Below are positions 36,575 to 46,344 of a stretch of DNA of 64,000 nucleotides, in pieces. The notes under the pieces were generated by a model that was not told the DNA's origin, made no database searches, and saw only the letters and a program-made list of their open reading frames with translations. The stretch comes from Helicobacter sp. 11S02629-2. GTDB taxonomy: Bacteria > Campylobacterota > Campylobacteria > Campylobacterales > Helicobacteraceae. Location of the stretch: assembly GCF_002272875.1 (NCBI RefSeq), contig NZ_MLAN01000006.1, positions 62,001 to 126,000 on the forward strand, written 5' to 3'. Position 1 is the stretch's first letter; every line of letters starts with the position of its first letter. The position numbers and the translations under genes are program-made.

Positions 36575-37984
36575 ATGGCAAAACTTTCTATCATCATCCC
36601 AGTTTTTAACGTAGAAAAGTACTTAAAAGAGTGCCTAGATTCTTGTCTTTGTGAAGATGTCACTAACTTTGAAGTTATAGTTATAGATGATGGTTCAAGT
36701 GATACTAGTTTAGATATAGCTAAAGACTATGCTAAAAAATATCAAAATATCTTAGTAGTAACTAAACCAAATGCTGGGCTTAGTTCTGCAAGGAATGCAG
36801 GCTTAGAGCTTTTAGAAGGGCTTCCTTTAAGAAAGATCTTAGATAACTTAGATACAAACCAAAAGATACAAAACCTAGAAGGCTTTATCCCAATAGCTAC
36901 TAAGGCTAATAAGACAAAACCAAGTTTTGACATCCACCCTGATGCAAGTGCCTACTTTGAAAGACTAGAATCTAATATTTATAAAACTAATATCGCTAAC
37001 TTTAATGATATAAGTTTAAGCAAACTCCCAAGTGATAATATAGTTCACTTTCTAGATAGTGATGACTACTTTATAAATGATGCCTTAAAAACTACCCTAG
37101 AAGCCTTTAAAGACCCTAACTTAGACTTACTTTGGCATGACTTTAGTGTCATCTTAGATGATGGCATAACTGGCATAACTTGGTATAACTCGCATGAGCT
37201 AGCCTTACTAAAGACTTTAACTAGTAAGATAAATATGACTAATGTAGAAGTGTTAAGCCATATACTAACTGGATGGTTTTGGTGGAGCTGGGGAGGGGCA
37301 TTTAAAGCAAGTGTGTTAAACCCTTACGCACTTCGTTTTAACCACTCTGTAGAGTTTGAAGATAACGACTTTGGCCCCATAATCTTTGGGCTAGCTAAAA
37401 ATATACACATAGACTACAACCCCCGCATGATATACAGGATAAGAAACAACTCCATAACTAGAAGCTACACTCGCCCTAAAGTAGTACCAGACTATCTAGC
37501 AGCTATAGAATCTAACTTTGAAACCTACACAGAGGCTAAAGTCTACTATAGGGCATATAGCTTTTTTAAGCTTTGTCTTAATGTCTATAACTTCCAAGAA
37601 GCCTTCATCCCTGAGACTTCACCCTTAAAAGATAACTATAAAAAGTGTATGCAAGCTATCTTATTAGGTGCTTTTGAGTTAGCAAGTATGCAAAGCTTAA
37701 AGAAAAGTGACCCACTAAATGCCCTAGAATTATTTGAGTTTTTAAGCAAGGCTTGTAACTTTGCCCCTAGCATGTCTCAAAACCTTAATAACTCCCTTAA
37801 AAGAAAGATAACTTCTAAGTCTAAAAATGCAAGGACTGTGCTAGAAAGTCTCTCACAGATAAAGCAGCTTACTAGGGCTTATGTAGGTGGGATGCTTAAA
37901 GTGCCTCTAATCAGAAAGTTTCTCAAGATGATAGTGCCTTCTTTTATAAGAAAAGGCTTAAAAAAGCTTTTAAAGATAGCCTAG
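36575..37984 (+). CDS. Family 2 glycosyltransferase, tandem copy 2
   Basis: 469 residues. Same N-terminal domain as its upstream neighbour (LSIIIPVFNVEKYLKECLDS, VIDDGSSD, KPNAGLSSARNAG, FLDSDDYF) with the same inserted segment. The acceptor-side half diverges (WHDFSVILDD, TGWFWWSWGG) and it has a C-terminal basic extension (SFIRKGLKKLLKIA). RBS AGAGG. Starts 15 bases after copy 1; probably different acceptor specificity. Confidence 0.9.
   Translation: MAKLSIIIPVFNVEKYLKECLDSCLCEDVTNFEVIVIDDGSSDTSLDIAKDYAKKYQNILVVTKPNAGLSSARNAGLELLEGLPLRKILDNLDTNQKIQNLEGFIPIATKANKTKPSFDIHPDASAYFERLESNIYKTNIANFNDISLSKLPSDNIVHFLDSDDYFINDALKTTLEAFKDPNLDLLWHDFSVILDDGITGITWYNSHELALLKTLTSKINMTNVEVLSHILTGWFWWSWGGAFKASVLNPYALRFNHSVEFEDNDFGPIIFGLAKNIHIDYNPRMIYRIRNNSITRSYTRPKVVPDYLAAIESNFETYTEAKVYYRAYSFFKLCLNVYNFQEAFIPETSPLKDNYKKCMQAILLGAFELASMQSLKKSDPLNALELFEFLSKACNFAPSMSQNLNNSLKRKITSKSKNARTVLESLSQIKQLTRAYVGGMLKVPLIRKFLKMIVPSFIRKGLKKLLKIA
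36936..37080 (+). repeat. 145-bp near-identical block, copy 2
   Basis: Second copy of the block at 35637-35781, same orientation, 1299 bases apart. A homologous recombination between them would fuse the two glycosyltransferases into one chimera and delete about 1.3 kb. Confidence 0.8.
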
Positions 37985-38003
37985 CTTTGTCTTCCAAGTC
38001 TGT

Positions 38004-38009
38004 TATAAT
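38004..38009 (+). promoter_or_regulatory. -10 element (TATAAT) for speA
   Basis: CTGTTATAATCTTTT, 38 bases before the speA ATG; AGGA RBS at 38032-38035. Confidence 0.6.
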
Positions 38010-38046
38010 CTTTTAAAATCCAACTTTTCATAGGAACGTCCAAGCC

Positions 38047-39897
38047 ATGGTAGATTACGGTATAAAGTTTTGGTCTAATGATGATTTTATCATCGAAGAT
38101 TCTGTAGTTAAGATTAACTATAAAAGCAAGCCTGCTTTGATAGATATAGTCTTAGAAGCAAGAGAAAAAGGTTACAGAGGCCCCCTACTTATAAGATTCC
38201 CCCACTTAATAGAAAATCAGATAGATAAGATATTTTGTGCTTTTCACTCTGCTATAAAAGAGTATAGCTACAAGGGTAGCTTTAAAGCAGTCTTTCCTTT
38301 GAAAGTTAACCAGATGCCTAATTTCATACTGCCTTTAGTTGAACTAAGCGAGGATAAAGAGTATGGACTAGAAGCAGGCAGTAAAAGTGAGTTAATAGTA
38401 GCTATGGCTTATACTAATAAAGGAAAGCCTATAACAGTTAATGGCTTTAAAGATAAGGAGATGATTTCTCTTGGCTTTATCGCAGCCAACATGGGGCATG
38501 ATATAACTTTAACGATAGAAGGCTTAAACGAGCTAGAAACTATAATAGAAGTAGCAAGTGAGATGAGTGAACCTTACCCAGATATCGGCCTTAGGATAAG
38601 GCTACATAGTGCGGGTGCTGGACTTTGGGCAAAAAGTGGCGGGATAAACTCAAAGTTTGGGCTTACTAGCACTGAGCTTTTACAAGCTATAAAGATGCTT
38701 ACTAAGTCTAACCTCTTGCATAAATTTACAATGATTCACTTTCATATCGGATCGCAAATTAGCGATATATCCCCTTTAAAAAAAGCTATACGTGAGTTAG
38801 GAAATATCTACGCAGGCTTGCGTAAGATGGGTGCTACAAACTTAAAAAGTGTCAACATAGGTGGTGGTCTTGCTGTTGAGTACACCCAGCATGAAGGTAT
38901 AAACTATAAAAACTATACTTTGCAAGAGTTTAGTGGCGATGTAGTTTTTAGCTTAAAAGAGATAGTTAAAAATAAAGGCGAGCCTGAGCCTGATATATTT
39001 ATAGAAAGTGGACGCTTTATCGCTGCTAATCACGCAGTACTAGTCGCGCCAGTCTTAGAGCTTTTTTCTCATGAGTATGATGAGAAAGCACTTGATTTAA
39101 AAGAGGAAAATCCTCCTTTGATAGAAGAGCTTTATGACCTCTATAATACTATGGTTGAAAAAAATGCTATCGAATATCTACATGATAGCCTAGATCATAT
39201 GGAATCTTTACTTACGCTTTTTGATCTAGGTTATATAGACTTACAAGATAGATCTAATACTGAAGTCTTAGTGCATCTAATCATAAAAAAAGTTATCAAA
39301 CTTCTAAAGTATAAAAATCATAATGAGATTTTACGTATCCAAGAAAGTGTACAAGAACGCTATCTTTTAAACTGTAGCTTTTTTCAAAGCTTGCCTGATT
39401 ACTGGGGCTTAGCACAAAACTTCCCAGTCATGCCACTTAATAGGCTTAATCGCCGCCCAACGCGTGCTGCAAGTCTTTGGGATATCACCTGTGATAGCGA
39501 TGGCGAGATAGCTTTTGATGCAAGAAAGCCTCTATATCTCCATGAAGTAGATGTATCAAAAGAAGAGTACTTTTTAGGCTTTTTCTTAGTTGGGGCTTAT
39601 CAAGAAGTACTAGGCATGAGGCATAATCTCTTCACCCATCCAACCGAGTTTAGCGTAGTCTTTGATGATGAACTAAATAAGGGCTATGAGATAGAAAACC
39701 TCCTTGAAGCACAAAATATATTAGATGTGCTTGATGACTTAGACTATGATACTAAAGAGATAGAAAGAAGGCTTAAAGCTGGTCTTGAAGAAAGCGAGCT
39801 AAGCCCAGAAGACAAAAAAGATGTACTAGGCAAGCTTTATGTCATGCTTAGTGAAAATGGCTACTTAAAAACTATAAGTCCACAAAAGGATAGCTAA
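38047..39897 (+). CDS. speA: Biosynthetic arginine decarboxylase
   Basis: 616 residues, PLP-dependent. Makes agmatine for polyamine synthesis. The PLP lysine is Lys86 in AVFPLKVNQ; the barrel has VGSQIS-type FHIGSQISDI, and GGGLAVEY binds phosphate. The catalytic cysteine block CDSDGEIAFD appears near residue 497. Stop and glmU start abut (TAAATG). Confidence 0.95.
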   Translation: MVDYGIKFWSNDDFIIEDSVVKINYKSKPALIDIVLEAREKGYRGPLLIRFPHLIENQIDKIFCAFHSAIKEYSYKGSFKAVFPLKVNQMPNFILPLVELSEDKEYGLEAGSKSELIVAMAYTNKGKPITVNGFKDKEMISLGFIAANMGHDITLTIEGLNELETIIEVASEMSEPYPDIGLRIRLHSAGAGLWAKSGGINSKFGLTSTELLQAIKMLTKSNLLHKFTMIHFHIGSQISDISPLKKAIRELGNIYAGLRKMGATNLKSVNIGGGLAVEYTQHEGINYKNYTLQEFSGDVVFSLKEIVKNKGEPEPDIFIESGRFIAANHAVLVAPVLELFSHEYDEKALDLKEENPPLIEELYDLYNTMVEKNAIEYLHDSLDHMESLLTLFDLGYIDLQDRSNTEVLVHLIIKKVIKLLKYKNHNEILRIQESVQERYLLNCSFFQSLPDYWGLAQNFPVMPLNRLNRRPTRAASLWDITCDSDGEIAFDARKPLYLHEVDVSKEEYFLGFFLVGAYQEVLGMRHNLFTHPTEFSVVFDDELNKGYEIENLLEAQNILDVLDDLDYDTKEIERRLKAGLEESELSPEDKKDVLGKLYVMLSENGYLKTISPQKDS

Positions 39898-41220
39898 ATG
39901 TTAAGCGTTATCATCATGGCTGCAGGCTTTGGCACACGCATGAAAAGCACCACGCCAAAAGTCTTGCACACTATATGTAATAAAAGCCTTTTAGAGTACG
40001 TGCTAGATGCTGCTTTAAGTGTCAGTAAAGATGTGCACTTAGTGCTTTTTAATGAGCATGCAAAGATTAAAGCCTACGTAGAATCTAAGTATGAAAACAC
40101 ACTTAAAGATATAACTTTCCACCTACAAAACCATAACGAAACGCCCGGTACTGGCGGGACTTTGATGAAAAAAGATAGAAGCTTTTTAGATATCAAAGGA
40201 GAAAAAGTGCTTATCTTAAGTGGAGATACTCCTCTTTTAGAAGGCTTTGAGCTTGAAGGGCTTTCTAAAGTAAAATCTCCTATAGTGCTTAGTTGCTTTA
40301 AGATAGATGATCCCTTTGGCTATGGACGCATAAAAGAAAAAGAAGGCAAAATCTCTATAGTTGAAGAAAAAGATGCAAGCGAGGAAGAAAAAGCTATCAC
40401 TTTAGTAAATGCTGGGCTTTACTGCTTTGATAAAGAAGTGCTAAAAACTTGCGTGCCACTTTTAAAAGATGATAATGCACAAAAAGAGTTTTATCTAACT
40501 GACATCATATCCATCGCCCAAGATAAGGGCTATAAAGCTAGTCTTTTCTCTGTGAAAGAAGAAAATCTTTACGGTATAAACACTAAAGCTAATCTTGCCC
40601 ATGCCCAAGACTTGATGCTTAAGCGTTTACGTAAAAAGTGGATGGAAGCAGGAGTTATTATGAATATGCCTGATTCTATATACATAGATAGCACAGTTAG
40701 CTTTGAAGGCGAATGCATCCTAGATAGCTTTGTGTCTATTAAAGGTAAAAGTGTTATAACAAACTCTCACATCAAGCAAAGTAGTGTGGTAGTAGATTCT
40801 AAAATAAAAGATAGTGATGTTGGACCTAGTGCACACGTGCGTCCAAACTGCGAGATAGAATCCTCTCACATAGGTAACTTTGTAGAGTGCAAAAACGCCA
40901 AACTAAAAGGCATGAAAGCCGGCCATCTTAGTTATCTAGGTGACTGTGAAGTAGATACTGGAAGTAATATAGGCGCTGGAGTTATCACTTGTAATTATGA
41001 TGGTATAAGAAAGCATAAAACGCTAATTGGCAAAAATGTCTTTGTAGGAAGTGACGTGCAGCTTGTAGCCCCAGTAACTATCGCTGATAATGTTCTAATT
41101 GCTGCAGGAAGCACTATTACCAAAAATGTAAAAGCTGGCTATCTAAGTATAAGTCGCACCAATCAAACTGATATAGAAAATGGATTTTTTAGATTCAAAG
41201 AACTAAAAAGCAAGAGTTAA
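39898..41220 (+). CDS. glmU: Bifunctional GlcN-1-P acetyltransferase / GlcNAc-1-P uridylyltransferase
   Basis: 440 residues. N-terminal pyrophosphorylase with MAAGFGTRMKSTTPK, LSGDTPLL and EEKDAS; C-terminal left-handed beta helix with VGPSAHVRPNCEIE, GAGVITCNYDG and HKTLIGKNVFVGSD. Produces UDP-GlcNAc for peptidoglycan, LPS and the NeuC substrate. Directly after speA. Confidence 0.97.
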   Translation: MLSVIIMAAGFGTRMKSTTPKVLHTICNKSLLEYVLDAALSVSKDVHLVLFNEHAKIKAYVESKYENTLKDITFHLQNHNETPGTGGTLMKKDRSFLDIKGEKVLILSGDTPLLEGFELEGLSKVKSPIVLSCFKIDDPFGYGRIKEKEGKISIVEEKDASEEEKAITLVNAGLYCFDKEVLKTCVPLLKDDNAQKEFYLTDIISIAQDKGYKASLFSVKEENLYGINTKANLAHAQDLMLKRLRKKWMEAGVIMNMPDSIYIDSTVSFEGECILDSFVSIKGKSVITNSHIKQSSVVVDSKIKDSDVGPSAHVRPNCEIESSHIGNFVECKNAKLKGMKAGHLSYLGDCEVDTGSNIGAGVITCNYDGIRKHKTLIGKNVFVGSDVQLVAPVTIADNVLIAAGSTITKNVKAGYLSISRTNQTDIENGFFRFKELKSKS

Positions 41221-41269
41221 AAGTAACAATGTAGTTTGTTCTCCCTCCAAGCCACGAGTAAACTCTGGA

Positions 41270-41331
41270 GGCTTAAGTGAAAAAACACATGAAGGGCTAA
41301 GAGGGCTTAAGTGAAAAAACAAATAATGCCC
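41270..41331 (+). repeat. Two 18-bp direct repeats after glmU
   Basis: GGCTTAAGTGAAAAAACA at 41270-41287 and again at 41314-41331. The region then has AGCGTGG/CCACGCT (41367-41373 with 41398-41404), a hairpin followed by TTTTAAAA that could end transcription from both sides. Confidence 0.5.
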
Positions 41332-41458
41332 TATCTAATCACCATACTTTCTTACTGCAAGCATCAAGCGTGGCAAATGACATAAAAGACAAGATTACCA
41401 CGCTAGCTTTTAAAATCCCCTAGCGTCAAGACCAAAAATAGATTCTGTAAATAAACCT

Positions 41459-41761
41459 CTAGCTATTTTTAGGCTCAAAATGGCAAATAACACAAGAGCA
41501 CTCTATCTGAAATACCCTTGCATGAGAAAAGTTCCTTAAAACTAACTCTCCTACTTTTTGAGCTTCTTCTTTACTGACATAAAACTTGATTAAAGAAAAC
41601 TCCTGTCTACCGCTTACCCTTTCTTTATCGCTTGCTAAAAGGCTTTTAGAGGCGTACTTTTGAGTATCTATATAAAAAAAGTCATCATAGCCATTTTCTA
41701 AAAAGAGATCTACTATATTGTCTTTAAAGTCTGATTTGATATGGATATCTAGCATTACCAT
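41459..41761 (-). CDS. DUF3240 family protein associated with a metal RND pump
   Basis: 100 residues. A PII-like ferredoxin fold protein typically encoded beside CusA/CzcA-type pumps. It ends with a Cys/His cluster (CSCVICHFEPKNS), a plausible metal site. AAGGAGG RBS five bases before the ATG. Ten bases after the pump gene, so the last gene of the efflux operon. Confidence 0.82.
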   Translation of the reverse strand: MVMLDIHIKSDFKDNIVDLFLENGYDDFFYIDTQKYASKSLLASDKERVSGRQEFSLIKFYVSKEEAQKVGELVLRNFSHARVFQIECSCVICHFEPKNS

Positions 41762-41771
41762 ATATGCCTCC

Positions 41772-44700
41772 TTATAGCTTTAGCTTTTTGGCAATTATCT
41801 TAAATGTCGGTGGAAGGATAAGTAAGGTTAGTATAGTTGAAGTGACTAGTCCACCAAGCACAACTATGGCTAGAGGCTTTTGTACTTCTGAGCCAACCCC
41901 ATGAGATAAAAGCATAGGCACAAGTCCTAAGGCTGCTATAAAAGCAGTCATTAAAACTGGTCTTAAACGCCTTTTAGCTCCTATCTCCACGGCTTCATCT
42001 ATAGTATGGTTTTGCCTTATAAGCTGGACAAAGTAGCCTACCATAACTAAGCCATTTAAGACTGCTATACCAAAGAGGGCTATAAAGCCTACGCTTGCAG
42101 GAACTGACATATACTCTCCTGATAAGAAAAGAGAGATAAGCCCGCCAGTTACCGCAAAAGGTATATTAAGCAAGATAAGAAGTGAAAGCGATATAGACCT
42201 AAATGTAAAAAATAAGATAAAAAATATCACTAGTATGCTTATAGGTATAACTGTAGCAAAGCGTGCATTAGCCCTTTGTTGATTCTCAAACTGACCGCCA
42301 TAGGTTATAGAGTAGCCACTTGGAAGCTTTACTTCAGAATCTATTTTTTGCTTAACCTCATCTACAAAGCCACCAAGGTCTCTTCCAGCGACATTACTTC
42401 TTACAACGCTATATCTTTTACCACCTTCTCTTATGATACTTATAGGGCCATCTACTTCTGTTATATTGGCTATTGAAGTTATAGGCACTGCTATGTCGTT
42501 ATCACTAGCTAACTCTAAGTTTTTAAGCTTAGCTATATCATAAGTTATGCTTTCATCTTGACGGATGATAACTGGAGTTCTTATAAAGCCAGAAGGTATA
42601 TAGTCTACAAAGATTCCTTCAAGCGAGCTTTTCATAAACTTTGAAAACTCATCAGTTGATATACCAGCACGCGCCATAGCCTCTCTTGAAGGGGTTATAT
42701 AAAGGTAGTTTACACCCTTATTTAAAGCAGTATAAACCTCACTACTTCCATGAACCTTTCTTAATATATCAGCAATTTGTGCACTAAGCTTATTAAGCTC
42801 ATCTATATCAGCACCAAAGATCTTTATAGCTAAGTCTCCCCTAACCCCAGTTAGCATCTCACTTGTTCTCATCTCTATTGGTTGAGTGAAGATAAAACTT
42901 ACGCCTTTCATGTCTTTTACTGCATCATTCATCTTTTCTAGTAGTTCTTTTTTAGTCTTAACCTTCCACTCTTTATGAGGCTTCATGGATATAAAGAGGT
43001 CAGTTTGGTTAAGCCCAGATATATCAAGCCCTAGCTCATCACTACCAGTTCTTCCAACTATCTCTTTTATCTCAGGTACTTTTTCCATTAAAAGCTTTTC
43101 TACTTTTAAGACTATCTCGCGAGACTGAGGAAGTGAGATAGAAGGCACAGTCTCTACAGTTAAGACAACCTCTCCTTCATCAAGGTTAGGCATGAAAGCC
43201 TTTCCGATGTAGGGAAAAAGTGAAAAAGAAAAGACTAAAAAGATAAGGGCTATGACTATAACTTTTTTAGGGTTGTTAAGACAAAACTTTAGACTTGGGT
43301 TATAGATATAGTTAAAAAAGCGTATCAAAAAAGTATCTTTATGAGGCTTTGCCTTTAAGATAAGAGAGCTTATAACTGGTATAACAGTAATAGATAGTAT
43401 AAGAGATCCAATTAATGCAAAAACTATAGTAGCCCCAAGAGGTGAAAACATCTTACCTTCTAGCCCTTGGAGTGTAAGTATAGGTATAAAAAAGACTATT
43501 ATTATAATTATCCCACTTACTACAGAGGTTGATATCTCTTTACACGACCTATAGATTGAGTGAAGTTTAGTAGAGTTTTGATCGTGACTTAACCTTTCAA
43601 AAGCGTTTTCCACCATAACAACTGCACTATCTACTAAGATTCCAACAGCTATGATTAACCCTCCTAAACTCATGAGGTTTGCCGTTATATCCGTAAAGTG
43701 CATAAGGATAAAAGCTACACTTAAAGCAAGAGGAAGTATGACACTAACTGCGACTGCAGCACGCAAGTCCCCTAAAAATAAAAACAGCAAGATGATGATT
43801 AAGACAATAGCTTCTATAAGCACTTTTATAACATTATCAACAGCCTTTTGAGTAAGGTCAGATCTGTTGTAGTAAGTAATTATCTTTACACCTTTTGGAA
43901 GTTGGGACTTTAACTCATCAAGCTTTTTTTCAACTGCAGTTATAGTGTTTTTAGAGTTAGCCCCTTTTAGTCCTAAGACTACAGCTTGTGCTGTTTCTTC
44001 ATTGCCATCACGGGTTATAAACCCAAGACGTGTTAGGTGGTTTTGAGTAACTGTTGCGAAGTCTTTTATCCTAACATAGCCATGTTTGGTAGAGATAGCT
44101 ATATTTTCTATATCATCCATACTTTTAGCAGCAGATTCTATCTTTACTATATAGCCCTCGCCTTTACGGTTTATGATACCAGCGCCATCGTTTTTAAGGT
44201 TGTCTTTTAAAGCACTTTCAAGCTCATTAATGGAGATTCCAAGTTTTGCCATATCATGAAAGTCTGGTATCACTACATAGGCTTTAGCATAGCCTCCAAC
44301 AACACTTACATCAGCCACGCCTTTTATACTTCTAAGGGCTGGTTTTATAGTAAAGTCTAAAAGCTCTCTTTTTTCAGTTAGAGATATATCCCCTTCTATA
44401 GTAAACATATACATATCGCTTAGTGGAGTTACTATAGGGGCTAGTGATGCAGTAACACCTTCAGGGAGATTAGGCAATATGGAAGCAAGCTTTTCACTCA
44501 CCATATTCCTTGCAAGATATATATTCATAGAATCTTCAAAGTCTAAAGTTATATCAGCAGTTGAGTACTTGCTAACACTTCTTAAAGACTTTTGTCCTTG
44601 AAGACCTAGCAAGTCAAGCTCTAGAGGGCGTATAACTCTGTTTTCTAGCTCTTCTGGGCTAGCACCGGGGTATTTAACAACTACTTTAACCTGAGTGCTG

Positions 44701-44828
44701 CTTACATCTGGATAGGCATCTATTGGGATATTTATAAAGTTATAAACTCCATATATAAAAAGCAAACAGGCGATTATTACTATGATTATGCGTTGTCTTA
44801 GTGAAAACTCTATGATTTTTGTAAGCAT
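41772..44828 (-). CDS. cznA: Heavy-metal RND efflux pump inner-membrane protein (CznA/CusA type)
   Basis: 1018 residues with about 12 membrane helices. The N-terminus FSLRQRIIIVIIACLLFIYG and YPDVSSTQVKVVVKYPGASPEELENR are metal-RND signatures; GGLIIAVGILVDSAVVMVEN supplies the TM4 charged residues for proton relay. Belongs to the CzcA/CusA group; in H. pylori the equivalent CznABC exports Cd, Zn and Ni. Metal specificity here is inferred. Start overlaps the stop of the periplasmic adaptor gene. Confidence 0.92.
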   Translation of the reverse strand: MLTKIIEFSLRQRIIIVIIACLLFIYGVYNFINIPIDAYPDVSSTQVKVVVKYPGASPEELENRVIRPLELDLLGLQGQKSLRSVSKYSTADITLDFEDSMNIYLARNMVSEKLASILPNLPEGVTASLAPIVTPLSDMYMFTIEGDISLTEKRELLDFTIKPALRSIKGVADVSVVGGYAKAYVVIPDFHDMAKLGISINELESALKDNLKNDGAGIINRKGEGYIVKIESAAKSMDDIENIAISTKHGYVRIKDFATVTQNHLTRLGFITRDGNEETAQAVVLGLKGANSKNTITAVEKKLDELKSQLPKGVKIITYYNRSDLTQKAVDNVIKVLIEAIVLIIILLFLFLGDLRAAVAVSVILPLALSVAFILMHFTDITANLMSLGGLIIAVGILVDSAVVMVENAFERLSHDQNSTKLHSIYRSCKEISTSVVSGIIIIIVFFIPILTLQGLEGKMFSPLGATIVFALIGSLILSITVIPVISSLILKAKPHKDTFLIRFFNYIYNPSLKFCLNNPKKVIVIALIFLVFSFSLFPYIGKAFMPNLDEGEVVLTVETVPSISLPQSREIVLKVEKLLMEKVPEIKEIVGRTGSDELGLDISGLNQTDLFISMKPHKEWKVKTKKELLEKMNDAVKDMKGVSFIFTQPIEMRTSEMLTGVRGDLAIKIFGADIDELNKLSAQIADILRKVHGSSEVYTALNKGVNYLYITPSREAMARAGISTDEFSKFMKSSLEGIFVDYIPSGFIRTPVIIRQDESITYDIAKLKNLELASDNDIAVPITSIANITEVDGPISIIREGGKRYSVVRSNVAGRDLGGFVDEVKQKIDSEVKLPSGYSITYGGQFENQQRANARFATVIPISILVIFFILFFTFRSISLSLLILLNIPFAVTGGLISLFLSGEYMSVPASVGFIALFGIAVLNGLVMVGYFVQLIRQNHTIDEAVEIGAKRRLRPVLMTAFIAALGLVPMLLSHGVGSEVQKPLAIVVLGGLVTSTILTLLILPPTFKIIAKKLKL

Positions 44829-45916
44829 TATTCTCCTTCGCCTACGCCATTTAAGATACCTTTAAGTGTGACTAAAGATCCACTTGCTATAACAGTGCCT
44901 TTTTTTATCTGCGATGAAACCACAACAAAGGCGTTATCCCTCTCTTCTAAAACATTTACATTAATAGGTAAAAAGCCAGTTTTGGTCTTTTTAAAAACAA
45001 GATAGTCATCTCCATTTTTAATAACTGCATCAGTAGGTACCACGTAAGCATTACTTGGGATGATGCCAGATATATAAACTTCTATTATCTCTCCTACTTT
45101 GTAGTCACTTCCTTTAGAGTTTGTGATATTAGCTATGGCGTTTATACTGTTTGAGTTTTGATCTACTACTACAGAAACTGAGCCTACATAGCCTATAACA
45201 TCTCCATTAGAACTCATAACCACATCACCCACACTTATATTATCTTTCATACTTAGTGGCACTCTTATAGTAGCTAGGAGTTTTTTTGAAGTTGAGATTC
45301 TAATAAAAGGACTAAAGGCTGGTATCTTTTGCCCTATGTAGTTTGGTGCCACACTTATAGTCCCACTTCCATTAGCCCTAACTATAAAGCCATACTGCCC
45401 GCGTGGGTTTTTTACATCTATACCAAAAAGATTAAGTGTATAAGTTATCTCATTTAGCTTTAATTGAAGCTCATTCATAGCAAGATGGCTTGCTTGTGCC
45501 TCCCTGTGGGATATAACTCCTTCTTTAAAAAGTGTTTCATCTTTTATGGCTATATCTTTTGCGACATTAAACTTAGAAAGGGTGTTTTGATACTCAAAAA
45601 AGAGGTTATTTAACTCATTAGAGCTAATCTCAGCTATCTTTTCACCCTTTTTAACTCTCTGACCTTCTTTTTTATAAATATTTACCACTATGACTTCAGA
45701 GCTAGTAGTCCTTGTATAGCCCTCTTTCCCATCAAAGTCTATAACCGCACTAAATGGTATACCCTTGCCAGTATAGTTTTTTTGTATAGCTGTTGTACTA
45801 AGCCCCATGTAGTCCATGTCTTTTGAGCTTAGCGTGATGGGTTTATAGGTTTGAGCGCTTAAACTTGCAACGCTTAGGGTGATAAGAAATGTAAGAAAAC
45901 TTACCAATGCCTTCAT
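44828..45916 (-). CDS. cznB: RND periplasmic adaptor (CznB/CusB type)
   Basis: 362 residues. Signal peptide ending SLSA, then a membrane-fusion arrangement: beta-barrel, lipoyl-like half motif (VVNIYKKEGQRVKKGEKIAE), alpha hairpin (about residues 105-150) and a return strand (GFIVRANGSGTISV). Connects the inner-membrane pump to an outer-membrane factor, which is not adjacent here; the TolC-family gene at 11.8 kb is a candidate. Possible -10 TATAAGAT on the minus strand near 45967. Confidence 0.87.
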   Translation of the reverse strand: MKALVSFLTFLITLSVASLSAQTYKPITLSSKDMDYMGLSTTAIQKNYTGKGIPFSAVIDFDGKEGYTRTTSSEVIVVNIYKKEGQRVKKGEKIAEISSNELNNLFFEYQNTLSKFNVAKDIAIKDETLFKEGVISHREAQASHLAMNELQLKLNEITYTLNLFGIDVKNPRGQYGFIVRANGSGTISVAPNYIGQKIPAFSPFIRISTSKKLLATIRVPLSMKDNISVGDVVMSSNGDVIGYVGSVSVVVDQNSNSINAIANITNSKGSDYKVGEIIEVYISGIIPSNAYVVPTDAVIKNGDDYLVFKKTKTGFLPINVNVLEERDNAFVVVSSQIKKGTVIASGSLVTLKGILNGVGEGE

Positions 45917-46344
45917 ATTTCATCCTTTTGCTTTTGTGTTACTTAGATGTCTAATAGCAATTTATCTTATAAAAGAGATGTGCTAGTTATTCTATCTTAG
46001 AATTATTATTTAACTTAGTTTACTGAGAAAATAAATACAATATTTATCATTTAGATTCTCATTTAACTAGTGAAAATTACTATTACTTTTATTAGATGTA
46101 ATGGATGTAATGATTAATAAAATTTAACATTATATAGACAACACACAAATACCAAAGCTTCATTGCATACCCTCTAATAATCTTGTCTATCTTTGCTGCT
46201 TAAGTATTAAGAAAAAAGCTATCTTTTTAATCTAAGTAGGTAGTGATAGTTTTTACTTTTTTTATCCACCTCTTAACCCCTTGCTACCTTGCCTTTTGTT
46301 CCTTGCCAAAAAGCATCATATAGGAGAACTAATACAAACAGCCC
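45917..46344 (-). other. 428-base intergenic region upstream of the pump operon
   Basis: AT-rich, no gene of note on either strand. It likely carries the pump promoter (minus-strand TATAAGAT near 45967) and any metal-dependent operator, but I can see no clean Fur or NikR consensus to report. Confidence 0.45.

Noticed and set aside
45917-46344. Fur or NikR operator upstream of the metal pump
   Set aside because: Only loose AT-rich matches, no dyad with correct spacing.
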